Part shown: positions 14,374-24,052 of the stretch, one piece after another
Layout: each line of letters starts with the position of its first letter
Numbering within the stretch: the stretch's first letter is position 1
NCBI GenBank assembly: GCA_016191165.1
Contig: JACPPF010000043.1
Span: forward strand, 1-62,347
DNA length: 62,347 nucleotides
Direction of reading: 5' to 3'
From: Planctomycetota bacterium
Lineage (GTDB): Bacteria; Planctomycetota; Planctomycetia; Gemmatales; Gemmataceae
The notes under the pieces: generated by a model
Told to the model about the DNA's origin: nothing
What the model saw: the letters and a program-made list of their open reading frames with translations, nothing else
Databases searched by the model: none
Program-made: the position numbers and the translations under genes

Positions 14374-17300
14374 ATGGCACAAACCGAAGAGCCCAGACTG
14401 GACGCGACGGAGACGAAAGTCGCCGTGCCCCTTCACAAAGAAGGGTGTTCCATCGCGGACTATCGCAAGATCGTGCGCCTCGGGGAAGGAACGTTCGGCG
14501 AGGTCTGGAAAGCGGAACGCGGCGGCTTCCCGGTTGCGCTCAAAATCCTCAACAAGTCGCTCAACTCCGAGGACGCCCAGCGCGAATTGAAATCGCTGGA
14601 GATGCTCAAGAAGCTCCATCATAAATATCTCATTCACACGGAAAACTTTTGGTCCGATGGCGACCGCCTTTTCATCGAAATGGAACTGGCTGATGGCGGG
14701 ACGTTGAAAGACCGCATGAAGGCGTTCCAGGCCGCGGGCAAGCTCGGCATCCCCGAAGACGAATTACTCAAGTATTTCCTCGAGGCCGCCAAGGCGCTCG
14801 ACTACATGCACGGGCATCGCCCGGTTTTCCTGCATCGCGATATCAAACCGCATAATATTCTTCTGGTCCAGGGTTGCGCCAAGCTGGCGGACTTCGGGCT
14901 TTTGCGGCAGGTCACCGGCGACAACACGAGCACCAAGACCTCGGGCGGCACGCCGGTCTACATGGCGCCCGAGTCGATCACGGAGGACAAATTCAGCGTC
15001 CAGACCGACCTTTGGTCCTTCGCGGTCACCTATGCCGAGTTGCGCCAGGGCAGGTTGCCTTTTGTTGACAAGACCCAGTTCAATATCTTCAAGAAGATCT
15101 GCCAGGAGCCTCCCTACCTGACCGATGTGTTTCATCCGGACGAAAAAAACGTGCTGCTCAAGGCCCTGGAGAAGGATCCGCACCATCGCTTCTCGTCCTG
15201 TGGCGAGTTTGTGTTTGAGTTGAATCGCGTGGTCCCCTGGGTTCCGGCCACGGAGATTACGGTCCTGGAACTGCCGGAGGGCAGCGAATCGACTCCTTTC
15301 GCTGAGGTCAACTCGCGGGTCCCCGTTTCCGATATGCCGCCGGCGTCGGAGTTTGGCACGTCGCGCAAGCGTTCGCCGAATACCATGCAGGACTTCGAAC
15401 TGCCCGGGGTGGGCGGTCCGTCGGGCAGCGCGCCGACGCTTTCCAGGCAAGACGGGACCGTGAGCAGCGATCCGGACCGGCGATCCGCACCGGCGCCAGA
15501 AGAAACCGCCAAGAAACCGCGAACCGATCAAGGAACGGACAAGGTCGTCGCCCCGGATCGCCCGAAACCCATGCCAGCGGCGGCGCCGCTCGAAAAGAAG
15601 TTCGAAGCCGCGCCTCCCGCTCCTCCGCCACCGCCGCGCCGAACCAAATCCCGGCAGAGCACGCTGGCGCGCTTGTTCTTGTCCACGGTCATCCTCGCCG
15701 TTTTCGCCGGCATCGGCTGGATCGGCTATCTGGCCGTGACCAGCAAGGATGCAGACAACAAGAAAAAACCGGACGAACAGCCGAAGGTGGTTTCCGCCGC
15801 CGACATCGAAAAGGAAGTCGAGGCGGCCATAGCCTCGGATAATCTGGTGCAGGCGACGGACCTGGTTGACAAAAACAAATCCATTCTCGACCAACGTGCC
15901 AAGCCGTTGGTCGAGAAAATAGCGAACAAAAAGAAGGTGCTCGCCTTTTTTGCCAGCGCCAAGGCGCTCATAAACAAGGATGACTATGTCGCCTGTCTCG
16001 CACTGGTCAAGCAGACGGACGCTCCGTTTGATTACAGCCAGGACAAGCAACGCAAGGACAACCTCAAACGGTCAGCCGAGACGGGACGCCACGAACAGCT
16101 GGTCGCCGAGGTGCGCAAGCAAATCCGCCAGAAAGACAAGCAACAGCAGCAGCGAATTGGCGCGGCCCTGAAGACGCTAAAGGAATTCCGCAACGACCAT
16201 CCGCGTCCCAGCTGGTCGCCGGAATTCAAGGAAATGCCTCTCCCCGTCGAGTTGGTTGCCGCGGCCTGGAAATCGCTCCTGGACAAGAAAACCGACGTCG
16301 CCGATTGTCGCGTCCACCTAAGGAATCTGCAAGCCTATTCGAATCCCGCGCAGCCGGATCAATATGTTCTCGACCCGGCCTATGAGATCACCGTCAACGC
16401 CATCGAGGCGCTGGTGCAGGCGCACGAGGCCGAGCAAAACGCCTGGCCCGCGGCGTTGGCGAACGTCGTGATAAGGCTGCGCGAGCAAAAGCCGCCCACC
16501 GACTTGACGCCGAAAATTTGGCTGGCGCTGGAGAAGTTGGCCCCGCGTTTTCGCATCGAGGATCTCGAGACGCTACCACCTCTGCCAGGCGATGCCGATG
16601 CGAAAACCGCCAATCAGCGTCTGTTCGCGCAGGTTCTCGAACGCTTGATCAAGGCCAGCAACAGCGCCTGGATGCCGACGAAAACGCAGGCAGGCAGCAT
16701 CGTGGCCTGGATCCCGAAACGAACCGGCGATCCCGGTCCCTGGCTGCGCGCCCTCCAGACCGAGTGTCTCGTGCTTTCGGGCGGAGACGACAAGGCAATC
16801 GAAAAGGTGGAATTCCAGAAGCAGACCGGCTGGTATGGCGCTTTCGTTTATGCCTGTGCGGAACACCATTCCGGTCTCAAAAACAAGGACAGCAAGTGGA
16901 AGGATCGGGCGGCCGAGACCTTGACCAAGCTGTTTGAAAATGAACCAACCGCAGCCTTGAAACCGGCCGAACGTATGGGGCGAGCGCTGGTGATCTTGCG
17001 CGACGCCGTGCGGTCGTTGCCCCGGGAGGACGGGGATTTCAAGACGAAGGCCGCAGCTGAAAAGGGCGTTCGCTGGCTCATGCTGGTGCTCAGTATCCTG
17101 GACAAGCAGGTTCAGGCGAGCGGACCGGATGAACTCGCCGATTTGGCCCTGGCCGCCGTGAAGAGTGAAGCCCCGAAGGTCGGCGACATCCTCAAAATGG
17201 TCGCCACTCGTCTTGACAAGCTGCCGCCAGCGGAAAAGGTCAAGGGCTATCACCTTTTGGCGCGAGCCTACAACAATGATCTGGATCAAGCCACCGCCAC

Positions 17301-18063
17301 GCTCGCCGGCGCCACGCTCAAGAACAAGGTTTGGGACGCGGCAAGTCAGGCGAGCCGACGCGCCGAAGAATTCGCCTATGTGCTTCGTACCATGGAGCCA
17401 TTGAAGACCGCAGCCGAGTTGAACGCCAAGGCGGTTGTGCTGGAAGCGACGGTCGTATTCAGCCGAACCGAGGCCGGCAAGCAAAGGATGGCACAGTACG
17501 GCGTCTTTGAGACTGCTATTGAGAAGGCCAGGAATGCCGCGCCGATGAAAAAGCTCGATGCCTTCGCCCTTCCAGTTGTGGTGGCAAAGCTGGAGGCGCT
17601 CAATTTTTCCGAGTCCGTGCTCAAGTCCACCATCGACGAGGCCCGCGCCGTGCTCCTGGACCTGCCCCTGCCTGAGGGCGTCTGGTGGGAAAACTTACAA
17701 GCGGCCGGTCTGGGAAGAATGGCGGATCACCAACTCCAATTTGCGCTTGCCAAAACCAAGGTGATCACTAAATCCGAAGAGATCAAAATCTACACCGAGG
17801 CTTTACGATCCTACAAGATCGCGAATGAAAAAAAACAGTACCGGGAGGTTTTTCCCGGCGACCTGACCTGGAAAATCGCCGGCACGTACTACCGTTTGCA
17901 TTCGCTACAACCAGTCAAATTCAAGAAAGCCGACGTGATCAAGGCATTGGACGAAGCCAAGTCTAGGCTGGCGTTGAACAAGACGCCCCCCAAGGGGTAC
18001 GAGAAATACTTTGAGAATGCCAAAAAAAGTGTTGGGGTTCTTTTGGAGAAATTGAACCAATAA
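14374..18063 (+). CDS. Membrane-spanning Ser/Thr protein kinase, 1229 aa
   Basis: The N-terminal eukaryotic-type kinase domain is complete: GEGTFGEV (38-44), catalytic VALK (K57), HRDIKPHN (154-161), DFG (173-175) and APE (198-200). A Pro/Ala-rich linker (about 300-430) leads to one transmembrane helix (about 431-456, LARLFLSTVILAVFAGIGWI). About 770 Lys/Ala-rich, helical, TPR-like residues outside the membrane follow, with no named domain. Topology suggests the outer part senses a signal and the cytoplasmic kinase phosphorylates unknown targets. It stands alone. Confidence 0.9.
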   Translation: MAQTEEPRLDATETKVAVPLHKEGCSIADYRKIVRLGEGTFGEVWKAERGGFPVALKILNKSLNSEDAQRELKSLEMLKKLHHKYLIHTENFWSDGDRLFIEMELADGGTLKDRMKAFQAAGKLGIPEDELLKYFLEAAKALDYMHGHRPVFLHRDIKPHNILLVQGCAKLADFGLLRQVTGDNTSTKTSGGTPVYMAPESITEDKFSVQTDLWSFAVTYAELRQGRLPFVDKTQFNIFKKICQEPPYLTDVFHPDEKNVLLKALEKDPHHRFSSCGEFVFELNRVVPWVPATEITVLELPEGSESTPFAEVNSRVPVSDMPPASEFGTSRKRSPNTMQDFELPGVGGPSGSAPTLSRQDGTVSSDPDRRSAPAPEETAKKPRTDQGTDKVVAPDRPKPMPAAAPLEKKFEAAPPAPPPPPRRTKSRQSTLARLFLSTVILAVFAGIGWIGYLAVTSKDADNKKKPDEQPKVVSAADIEKEVEAAIASDNLVQATDLVDKNKSILDQRAKPLVEKIANKKKVLAFFASAKALINKDDYVACLALVKQTDAPFDYSQDKQRKDNLKRSAETGRHEQLVAEVRKQIRQKDKQQQQRIGAALKTLKEFRNDHPRPSWSPEFKEMPLPVELVAAAWKSLLDKKTDVADCRVHLRNLQAYSNPAQPDQYVLDPAYEITVNAIEALVQAHEAEQNAWPAALANVVIRLREQKPPTDLTPKIWLALEKLAPRFRIEDLETLPPLPGDADAKTANQRLFAQVLERLIKASNSAWMPTKTQAGSIVAWIPKRTGDPGPWLRALQTECLVLSGGDDKAIEKVEFQKQTGWYGAFVYACAEHHSGLKNKDSKWKDRAAETLTKLFENEPTAALKPAERMGRALVILRDAVRSLPREDGDFKTKAAAEKGVRWLMLVLSILDKQVQASGPDELADLALAAVKSEAPKVGDILKMVATRLDKLPPAEKVKGYHLLARAYNNDLDQATATLAGATLKNKVWDAASQASRRAEEFAYVLRTMEPLKTAAELNAKAVVLEATVVFSRTEAGKQRMAQYGVFETAIEKARNAAPMKKLDAFALPVVVAKLEALNFSESVLKSTIDEARAVLLDLPLPEGVWWENLQAAGLGRMADHQLQFALAKTKVITKSEEIKIYTEALRSYKIANEKKQYREVFPGDLTWKIAGTYYRLHSLQPVKFKKADVIKALDEAKSRLALNKTPPKGYEKYFENAKKSVGVLLEKLNQ

Positions 18064-18545
18064 TCGTGTCCGCGTCCGATGCCTCATCGCGGCCCATCCA
18101 TCGCCAAGGCATCAGTTCACGCCCTCGGTCAGGCCACTTTTTCTCCGCCCAGGACAACCATCGACGACGAATAAGCACAAGCCGGGCAGGAAGATCGCTA
18201 CGATTCCTGGCCCGCGCGGGCGCGGCCGACGCAAAAACCCTGGAAATTCCGCGGCCCGCGCGACACCGTGCCGAGATAAATAAGCTGGCTAAATCCAATA
18301 TGGGCCACCTGGCGTTGGCGCGAGTCCTTCCCGGGGGCGTCGCCAAGCGGCGTGAGCCCTTCACTTGCAAGCCGGTTCCCCGAAGGGGGCCCCGTCAGCG
18401 ACGAGGTCGCGAAGTGGTCAGCGGTTTGCTGTTCGATGCACGACACCTGGAACGCATGGTCGTGCTTTCCAAATATGACGTTGCCAGAAGCTGTAAGGGG
18501 TGAGGAGTGGAGAATCGATCCGCCCGCCTGGACGATTTGCATCGT
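18064..18545. other. Convergent intergenic region, no gene seen
   Basis: About 480 bp between the kinase and the 3' end of the hydrogenase-like operon. Open frames here have no family features. A GGGGTGAGGAGTGGAG-type stretch near 18497 resembles dispersed intergenic repeats. Confidence 0.45.
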
Positions 18546-19319
18546 TCATTTCGCCGGCGTATTATCCAGGCGTCCGAGCAGGCGCAATAGCCCATCGAGA
18601 ATGGTCCAGGGATGGGGCGGGCAACCTGGGATAAAGAGGTCCACCGGCAACAAGGACGCGCAGCCGTTGTGGACCTCGGGGTTGTCCACGAAAGGCCCGC
18701 CGCTGATGGCGCATGCGCCGACCGCGATGACCAGCTTGGGAGCAGGGATGGCCTCATAGGCCGTCAGCAGGGCGGACCGCATGTTCTCACTCACCGCACC
18801 GGTGACGACCAGGCCGTCCGCGTGGCGAGGCGAGGCGACGAACTGGATGCCAAACCGCCCAAGGTCGAACACGATGGTGCTGAGCACGTTCACGTCGGCT
18901 TCACAGGCGTTGCAGCCGGCAGCGCTCACCTGGCGGAGTTTCAGCGATCGGCCGAAAAGACGGCGCGATTTCTCGTCGAGCGCTTCCGCGAGTTTCAAGG
19001 TCTTGTGTTCTTGGGCAATCAGGTCGGCCCGCGTCCGGGTGGACAGTCGATACTCCCGAGTGTATCGGATGGCGCCTTCGGGGCAGGCTTCCATGCAGTC
19101 GGTGCAGAACAGGCAACGGCCCAGGTCGATACGGATGCCGCCGTCGGTGGTGATCGCGTCGGTCGGGCAGACCTGCGCGCATTCTCGGCAGCCCTCGGGG
19201 CACCGGGTCGAGTCCACAACCGGAAGCCCACGGAAGCGATCGGGAAGCGTGGGCAACTCGAGCGGATAGCGCGACGTCCAGTGTCCTTGCTTGAGACGGG
19301 CCAGGGAAACTTGCAGCAT
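18546..19319 (-). CDS. Ferredoxin-HycG/NuoB fusion subunit of hydrogenase-related complex
   Basis: This 257-residue electron-transfer subunit has an N-terminal two-cluster ferredoxin: C40-x3-C44-x2-C47-x3-C51 (an extra residue in the first gap) and C69-x2-C72-x2-C75-x3-C79. A C-terminal NuoB/HycG-type small-subunit domain follows, with all proximal-cluster cysteines present: C136, C139, C203 (GACAISGG) and C233 (PGCPP). It corresponds to HycF plus HycG in one chain. It is the last gene of the nine-gene operon, 108 nt after the large subunit, with AAGGAG 5 nt before ATG. Confidence 0.87.
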   Translation of the reverse strand: MLQVSLARLKQGHWTSRYPLELPTLPDRFRGLPVVDSTRCPEGCRECAQVCPTDAITTDGGIRIDLGRCLFCTDCMEACPEGAIRYTREYRLSTRTRADLIAQEHKTLKLAEALDEKSRRLFGRSLKLRQVSAAGCNACEADVNVLSTIVFDLGRFGIQFVASPRHADGLVVTGAVSENMRSALLTAYEAIPAPKLVIAVGACAISGGPFVDNPEVHNGCASLLPVDLFIPGCPPHPWTILDGLLRLLGRLDNTPAK

Positions 19320-19334
19320 GGGGACTCCTTATAA

Positions 19335-19423
19335 AGTGCTGAGTGCTGAGTGCTGAGTGCTGAGTGTTGTGTCCTGAGTCCTCACTCAATGCACTCAGCA
19401 CTCAGCACTCAGCACTCGGCACT
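19335..19423. repeat. Tandem heptamers (AGTGCTG / CAGCACT) forming a long inverted repeat
   Basis: Four or so direct copies of the 7-mer AGTGCTG are mirrored by matching inverse copies. They lie between the large-subunit stop and the small-subunit ribosome site. A transcript would fold into a long hairpin inside the operon mRNA. Confidence 0.85.
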
Positions 19424-19427
19424 AACC

Positions 19428-20972
19428 TTACAAGTCGTGGCCGCAGTACGACAAGTTGAAGCTTTTGTTGCACAGCGGAAAGTCGGAAATCTGTTGGTCG
19501 CGCAGTGCCAGCATCAGCCCGTTCCAGTTGTGGAAGGACGAATCGACCATTTTGTAACGGGCAAAGCGGCCCTGATCGTCGGTGAGGGCAACGTGGCATA
19601 GCTCGCCGCGCCAGCCTTCCACCAGGGCCACGGCCAAGTGGTTCGGCCGCAGCTTGCCCACCTCGGCGCGAACGGGGCCATCGGGAAATTCACTGAGCAA
19701 GCTGCGGATAAAATCGACCGAGCGGCCAATCTCCAGCCAGCGGACGAAGGCGCGGGCAAAGACATCCCCGCTTTCCGAGGTTGAAATGGGGATCTGCTTG
19801 AAGCGGAAAATGCCCCAGGGAAAATCCTGGCGGATGTCACATTCCATACCACAAGCGCGGGCTGCCGGGCCGACCATACCGATGGCGCGGCAATCGTCCA
19901 GGGAGACGGCGCCGGTGTTCTCGAAGCGAGCTTGCACCGAGGCAGAGTCCCAGAGCAAATCGACCGCCACGGTCACGTCGCGATACGCCCCCGCCAGTTT
20001 GTCGAGGAACTGGGCCTTGCGAGCATCGTCCAGGTCGAAACCGACGCCGCCCGGACGAATCATACCTCGGCCAAAGCGGTTGCCACAGAGCAACGCGGAC
20101 AGATTGAGGAAGTCGCCGCGCAAGCGGCCACAGAAGGAGGCGGTAGGCAGGAAGGCGACATCGTTGGCGAGGGCGCCCAGATCGCCGGTGTGGTTAGCCA
20201 ACCGTTCGAGTTCCAAGGCAATGCCGCACAGCGCTTGTGCCCGCGCGGAAACCTGAGCGCCCGTCAGCGCCTCGACCGCCAGGCAATAAGCGGTGGCGTT
20301 GCCGATCGACGTGTCGCCGGCGACAGTTTCGATCGTGTGCAGCGTGCGCTTGTTGGGCCCGCCGACCAGGGTGCGTTCCGCCCCGCGATGTTGATAGCCG
20401 AGCGAGATTTCCAGGTGAAAGACCTGTTCCCCGTGGCATTGAAACCGAAAATGCCCTGGCTCGATGACGCCCGCATGAATCGGGCCCACCGCCACTTCGT
20501 GGATCTCTTCGCCCTCGACCCGGTAATAGTCCATCACGCCGACGATCGGTGTCGTTCCCTCGGGCCGGTCCCAGGCGTCGTGGCCGGGGCGGTACGAGGC
20601 GTGAAAACGGACTGGCTTGAGCCAGGGGTGCCCTTCGGGACGCAAGCCGTACTGTTCGGCAATCTCGCGTTCGAAAAGATGGGCGGGGTGGCAATCCGGC
20701 GTCAGGGATGGAAAGCGGTCGGAGGTGAGCCGAGTGGTGCCGACGTGGATTTGAGCGCGAACACTGTCGGCAATAACCGCGTACAGGGACATCGCATCGG
20801 CGCCGCTCGACAGGGTGGACGCCGGGTCGCCAAAAAGGCACGCCAGCCGCCCGCCGCTGGCGACGGCCTCAACCACCCGGGCGCGAAAGTCGGCGAAGGG
20901 AAGTTCGGGAATGTCGCGCCGAGGAATGGCCATGCCGTTGCGAATACATGCAAAACCGATATTGGCGTTCAT
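19428..20972 (-). CDS. HyfG/HycE/NuoCD-like large subunit lacking Ni-Fe ligands
   Basis: This 514-residue fusion has a NuoC-like N-terminal domain (FPSLTPDCHPAHLFEREIAE) and a NuoD/hydrogenase-large-subunit domain (VGPIHAGVIEPGHFRF, ISLGYQHRGAERTL). In Ni-Fe enzymes the N-terminal ligand motif is CGxCxxxH; here residues 217-229 read VAGDTSIGNATAY, so both cysteines are lost. At the C-terminus (497-514) the DPCxxC motif is replaced by DFPLCNKSFNLSYC. This matches Ehr complexes rather than a hydrogenase. Its start overlaps the HyfF-like stop (ATGA), with GGAGGG upstream. Confidence 0.86.
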   Translation of the reverse strand: MNANIGFACIRNGMAIPRRDIPELPFADFRARVVEAVASGGRLACLFGDPASTLSSGADAMSLYAVIADSVRAQIHVGTTRLTSDRFPSLTPDCHPAHLFEREIAEQYGLRPEGHPWLKPVRFHASYRPGHDAWDRPEGTTPIVGVMDYYRVEGEEIHEVAVGPIHAGVIEPGHFRFQCHGEQVFHLEISLGYQHRGAERTLVGGPNKRTLHTIETVAGDTSIGNATAYCLAVEALTGAQVSARAQALCGIALELERLANHTGDLGALANDVAFLPTASFCGRLRGDFLNLSALLCGNRFGRGMIRPGGVGFDLDDARKAQFLDKLAGAYRDVTVAVDLLWDSASVQARFENTGAVSLDDCRAIGMVGPAARACGMECDIRQDFPWGIFRFKQIPISTSESGDVFARAFVRWLEIGRSVDFIRSLLSEFPDGPVRAEVGKLRPNHLAVALVEGWRGELCHVALTDDQGRFARYKMVDSSFHNWNGLMLALRDQQISDFPLCNKSFNLSYCGHDL

Positions 20973-22411
20973 CGCTGACCCTCCAGGAAGGCGGCGGCCT
21001 CACGCAACAGTAGCTCCAGCGGTGGTGGAATGTACAACCCAAGGAGCAGCACCAGGCCCATGCACAGTAAAACGGGGGCGCAGGTCGCGAAGGTGTCGTT
21101 AAGGTCCTTGGGGACATGGTCGGGCGCGTTGCCCTGGACTACCTGCAAAACCGTGGCCCCCATGCCGATGAAGACGATGCCCAGAAGGACGAGAAAGATC
21201 CCGCCCACGACGAATTCGCCGCTGGCGAAGGTCGCGGTGACGATTGTGAACTCGCTGACAAACGGGCCGAAGGGGGGCGAGCCCGTGATGGCCAGGAAAC
21301 CGGCCAGGAACAGGCCGGCCGACAGCGGCATACGCTGCAAGGCGCCGCGAACATCGTCGGTTACCTTGCTGCCATAGACGCGATGGATGTTGCCGGCGCT
21401 AAGAAACAGTACGCCCTTGGTGAGCGCGTTGTTGACGAGGTGCAGCAAGGCGCCGTAGATGGCGTTGCCGCCGATGCCGATGCCGATGACGAGGATGCCC
21501 ATGTGCTCAACGCTGGAGTAGGCGAGCATTCGTTTGAAGTCGCGTTGCCGCACCATGAATACGGCGGCGAACGCCATCGAAAACAGCCCCATGAAGATCA
21601 TGATTTCGCGGGCGAAGGCGGCCTCCGCCACCGAACTGGCCTGGCAGATTTGGTAGATCCGCAGCACAGCCAGAAAGGCACAGCTGGTCAAACCGCCCGC
21701 CAGCAGCGTCCCGACGATACCGGGCGCCTCGCCGTAGGCGTCTGGCTTCCAGGTGTGCATTGGCGCCAGGCCCATTTTTGTCCCGTAACCAACAAACAGG
21801 AGCACGAACGCCGCGTGCAGCCAGGGCGGGGAGAGTTCCGACGCATGGTCGATCAGTTGATCAAAGTGCAACGTGGATTCGAGGCCGGCCTTGAGGCCCG
21901 AGTACGCCAGGAAGAAGGAACCCAAGAGGGCTAGCGCGATGCCGACCGAGCCGATGAGCAGATACTTCCAGGTCGCTTCCAGCGAGCGTGGGTTGTGATT
22001 GAAGTAGAGAAGCGGCGCCGTGACGAGTGTGGTCGCCTCCATGCCGACCCACATGAGGCCCAGGTGGTGCGACAGCGACACCAGCGTCATCATGGCCTGC
22101 ATGGTCAACAGGTTGGCGCAGAACACTCGGTTGGGGCGATCGGAGCGTATGGACAGATACGCCGGCGCGTATAGCGAGCAGAGGAAGAACAGGCTGCTTT
22201 GAACGAGGAGGATCACCTTGCCCAGGGGATCCAGCAGAAGCCATTCTTCGGGCCCGTGCACCGGCGCGGTCGTGCCAAACACCGCGTACAGCACTAAGGC
22301 CAGATGACCGAGGCCGCCGACGGGGAGCAGGAACGGACGCCAGCGATTCGACGTGACGGCAAACGTCGCGGCGGCCACGACCAACGGAAACACAATGAGG
22401 AGGTACACCAT
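20969..22411 (-). CDS. HyfF/NuoN-like antiporter-type membrane subunit
   Basis: This 480-residue protein has about 13-14 hydrophobic helices and the Mrp-antiporter/complex I signature. It shows a helix-5 glutamate (LMWVGMEATTLVTAPLLYF), the lysine-bearing FVGYGTKMGLAPMHTWKPDA and the loop RDFKRMLAYSSVEHMGILV. It should form one proton- or sodium-translocating channel. It overlaps the large-subunit gene by 4 nt and follows the HyfE-like gene by 3 nt, so the genes are tightly coupled. Confidence 0.88.
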   Translation of the reverse strand: MVYLLIVFPLVVAAATFAVTSNRWRPFLLPVGGLGHLALVLYAVFGTTAPVHGPEEWLLLDPLGKVILLVQSSLFFLCSLYAPAYLSIRSDRPNRVFCANLLTMQAMMTLVSLSHHLGLMWVGMEATTLVTAPLLYFNHNPRSLEATWKYLLIGSVGIALALLGSFFLAYSGLKAGLESTLHFDQLIDHASELSPPWLHAAFVLLFVGYGTKMGLAPMHTWKPDAYGEAPGIVGTLLAGGLTSCAFLAVLRIYQICQASSVAEAAFAREIMIFMGLFSMAFAAVFMVRQRDFKRMLAYSSVEHMGILVIGIGIGGNAIYGALLHLVNNALTKGVLFLSAGNIHRVYGSKVTDDVRGALQRMPLSAGLFLAGFLAITGSPPFGPFVSEFTIVTATFASGEFVVGGIFLVLLGIVFIGMGATVLQVVQGNAPDHVPKDLNDTFATCAPVLLCMGLVLLLGLYIPPPLELLLREAAAFLEGQR

Positions 22412-22414
22412 CGC

Positions 22415-23053
22415 TTAATCCTTCAACTTCGTGAGATGGTCGGTGCTGATCGAGGGAAACTCGCGGCTGATGTGATGGATGATGATGCCCATCACGAAGA
22501 CGCCGGTGAACAAGTCGAGCAGCACGCCGATTTCCACGAGAAAGGGCATCGCTTCCAAAAGGAGCAGGCCGAAGAGGAAGATGCCGTTTTCCAGGAGGAG
22601 GTAGCCGAGCACTTGCGTGATCGCTCGCTTGCGCGTCGTCAGCAGGAGCAAACCGGTCCACACGGTCGCCAGCGACGCCGGCACCACCAGCAGGTGCGTG
22701 TGCTGGTCCGCCAGTGGCAAAGTCGAGGAGAACACCATGGCCAGGGCCGTGCCCACGGCGCCCAGCAAGAGGGATGTCATGTTGTCGATCAACGGTTTCA
22801 CCTCGTGCTCCTGTTGCGCTTCGCGCATGGCGTGCGCGAGCAAGGCTGGAAACCCAAATCCTTTCAAACCGACGGTCACCAACACAAGCACAATGGTCCG
22901 AAGATCAATGTGTTCGTGCACGAACAGCGCCAGAATGCCAAGGATGATGCCCTGCAACGCCACGGCATTGACGATGGCACGCGTTCGGCCAACCCCCAAG
23001 GCGACGAAGTTGAGGGCCAAGGCGAGAATCAACAAAGGATCGAGCAAGACCAT
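22415..23053 (-). CDS. HyfE-like membrane subunit
   Basis: This 212-residue protein has about 6-7 membrane helices. It starts MVLLDPLLILALALNFVALG and contains the HyfE-type HEHIDLRTIVLVLVTVGLKG and LLLTTRKRAITQVLGYLLLE. HyfE corresponds to a NuoK-like unit with extra helices and helps form the membrane arm. It starts 4 nt after the HyfC-like stop, with AGGTGA just before ATG. Confidence 0.86.
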   Translation of the reverse strand: MVLLDPLLILALALNFVALGVGRTRAIVNAVALQGIILGILALFVHEHIDLRTIVLVLVTVGLKGFGFPALLAHAMREAQQEHEVKPLIDNMTSLLLGAVGTALAMVFSSTLPLADQHTHLLVVPASLATVWTGLLLLTTRKRAITQVLGYLLLENGIFLFGLLLLEAMPFLVEIGVLLDLFTGVFVMGIIIHHISREFPSISTDHLTKLKD

Positions 23054-23057
23054 CGAT

Positions 23058-23975
23058 TCACCTCACCAAAAGAATGATGCCAAACGCTGACAGCAGGCAG
23101 GCGGCGGCCAAGAGGATCGGAATGTACGGCAAGGGGAGGCGGGCCATGGTGGACTCCACGACGCCGATCACCACCGCCACTGCCAGCGTGCCCGTGATGA
23201 AGACGGGCCAATCCAGGAACGGGTTCCCCGTCGCCAGCGGGACCGCCAGATGAACGATCAGGGCGGCGAACGCGAACAGCTTCAAGGCCGCCCCATAGAG
23301 AATCATGCCGAATGCGGGTCCGCTATGATCGAGCACCATGACTTCGTGGATCATGGTCAATTCCAGATGCGTATTCGGATCGTCGAAGGGAACGCGGCAG
23401 TTTTCGACCAAAAGGACAATGAACCAGCTTAACACGACCAGCGCCAGGGAGGCGCCCTGCTTCGGCCAGTTGTCGGCCACGTGGCTGCCCAGCATGCCGG
23501 CCAAATCCAGCGATCCGGATAGCTTCGCCAGCACCAGCAACCCCAGAAAAAACGCCGGTTCTGCCAGACACGCGTAGGTTACCTCGCGGGCCGCTCCCAT
23601 ACCTTCAAAGGGGGAACCGGTGTCCATCGCCGCCGACGCCGTGAAGAATCGGCTCAGGCCGAACAGGTAGGCCAGCAAAATCAGATCGCCCGTGAACGAC
23701 ACCGGCCCGTGCGCATTGCCAAGGGGAACCAGCAGCAAGGCGAGCACGCCCGTCACCAGGGCGACGACGGGGCCTGCCTTGAAAACCCAGGTTGTTGTGG
23801 TGCTAAAGACTGAGCCTTTCTGGAACAGTTTGATCAAGTCCCAGTAAGGTTGCAACAGCGGCGGCCCAACCCGTCCCGCAAACAGCGCCTTCGTCTTCCC
23901 GATCACCCCCAACAGCAAGGGCGGTAGCGTCAACGCGACGACCATATGCAGCGTGTTCAAGACGAACGTTTCCAT
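23058..23975 (-). CDS. HyfC/HycD/NuoH-like membrane anchor subunit
   Basis: This 305-residue protein has about 8 helices and NuoH/HycD motifs: GRVGPPLLQPYWDLIKLFQK, GSPFEGMGAAREVTYACLAE and ENCRVPFDDPNTHLELTMIH with EVMVLDHSGPA. These acidic loops line the quinone/hydrogenase interface and link the soluble arm to the membrane channels. The longer frame from 24035 would cross a repeat, so ATG 23975 was chosen. Confidence 0.88.
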   Translation of the reverse strand: METFVLNTLHMVVALTLPPLLLGVIGKTKALFAGRVGPPLLQPYWDLIKLFQKGSVFSTTTTWVFKAGPVVALVTGVLALLLVPLGNAHGPVSFTGDLILLAYLFGLSRFFTASAAMDTGSPFEGMGAAREVTYACLAEPAFFLGLLVLAKLSGSLDLAGMLGSHVADNWPKQGASLALVVLSWFIVLLVENCRVPFDDPNTHLELTMIHEVMVLDHSGPAFGMILYGAALKLFAFAALIVHLAVPLATGNPFLDWPVFITGTLAVAVVIGVVESTMARLPLPYIPILLAAACLLSAFGIILLVR

Positions 23976-24013
23976 GGTAAGATCCCATCGTCGAGCAGTT
24001 TGCTCGTTCATCC

Positions 24014-24052
24014 TCGGCCAATGACAATGGACCAATGACTAAGGACGACCAC
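24014..24052. repeat. CCAATGAC-type tandem intergenic repeat
   Basis: The short stretch CCAATGACAATGG / CCAATGACTAAGG gives two imperfect direct copies. It supplies the stop codon of the second HyfB-like gene. Confidence 0.55.

Noticed and set aside
19335..19423. CRISPR or simple terminator
   Set aside because: 7-bp units with no spacers; mirror symmetry and position inside an operon argue against both.
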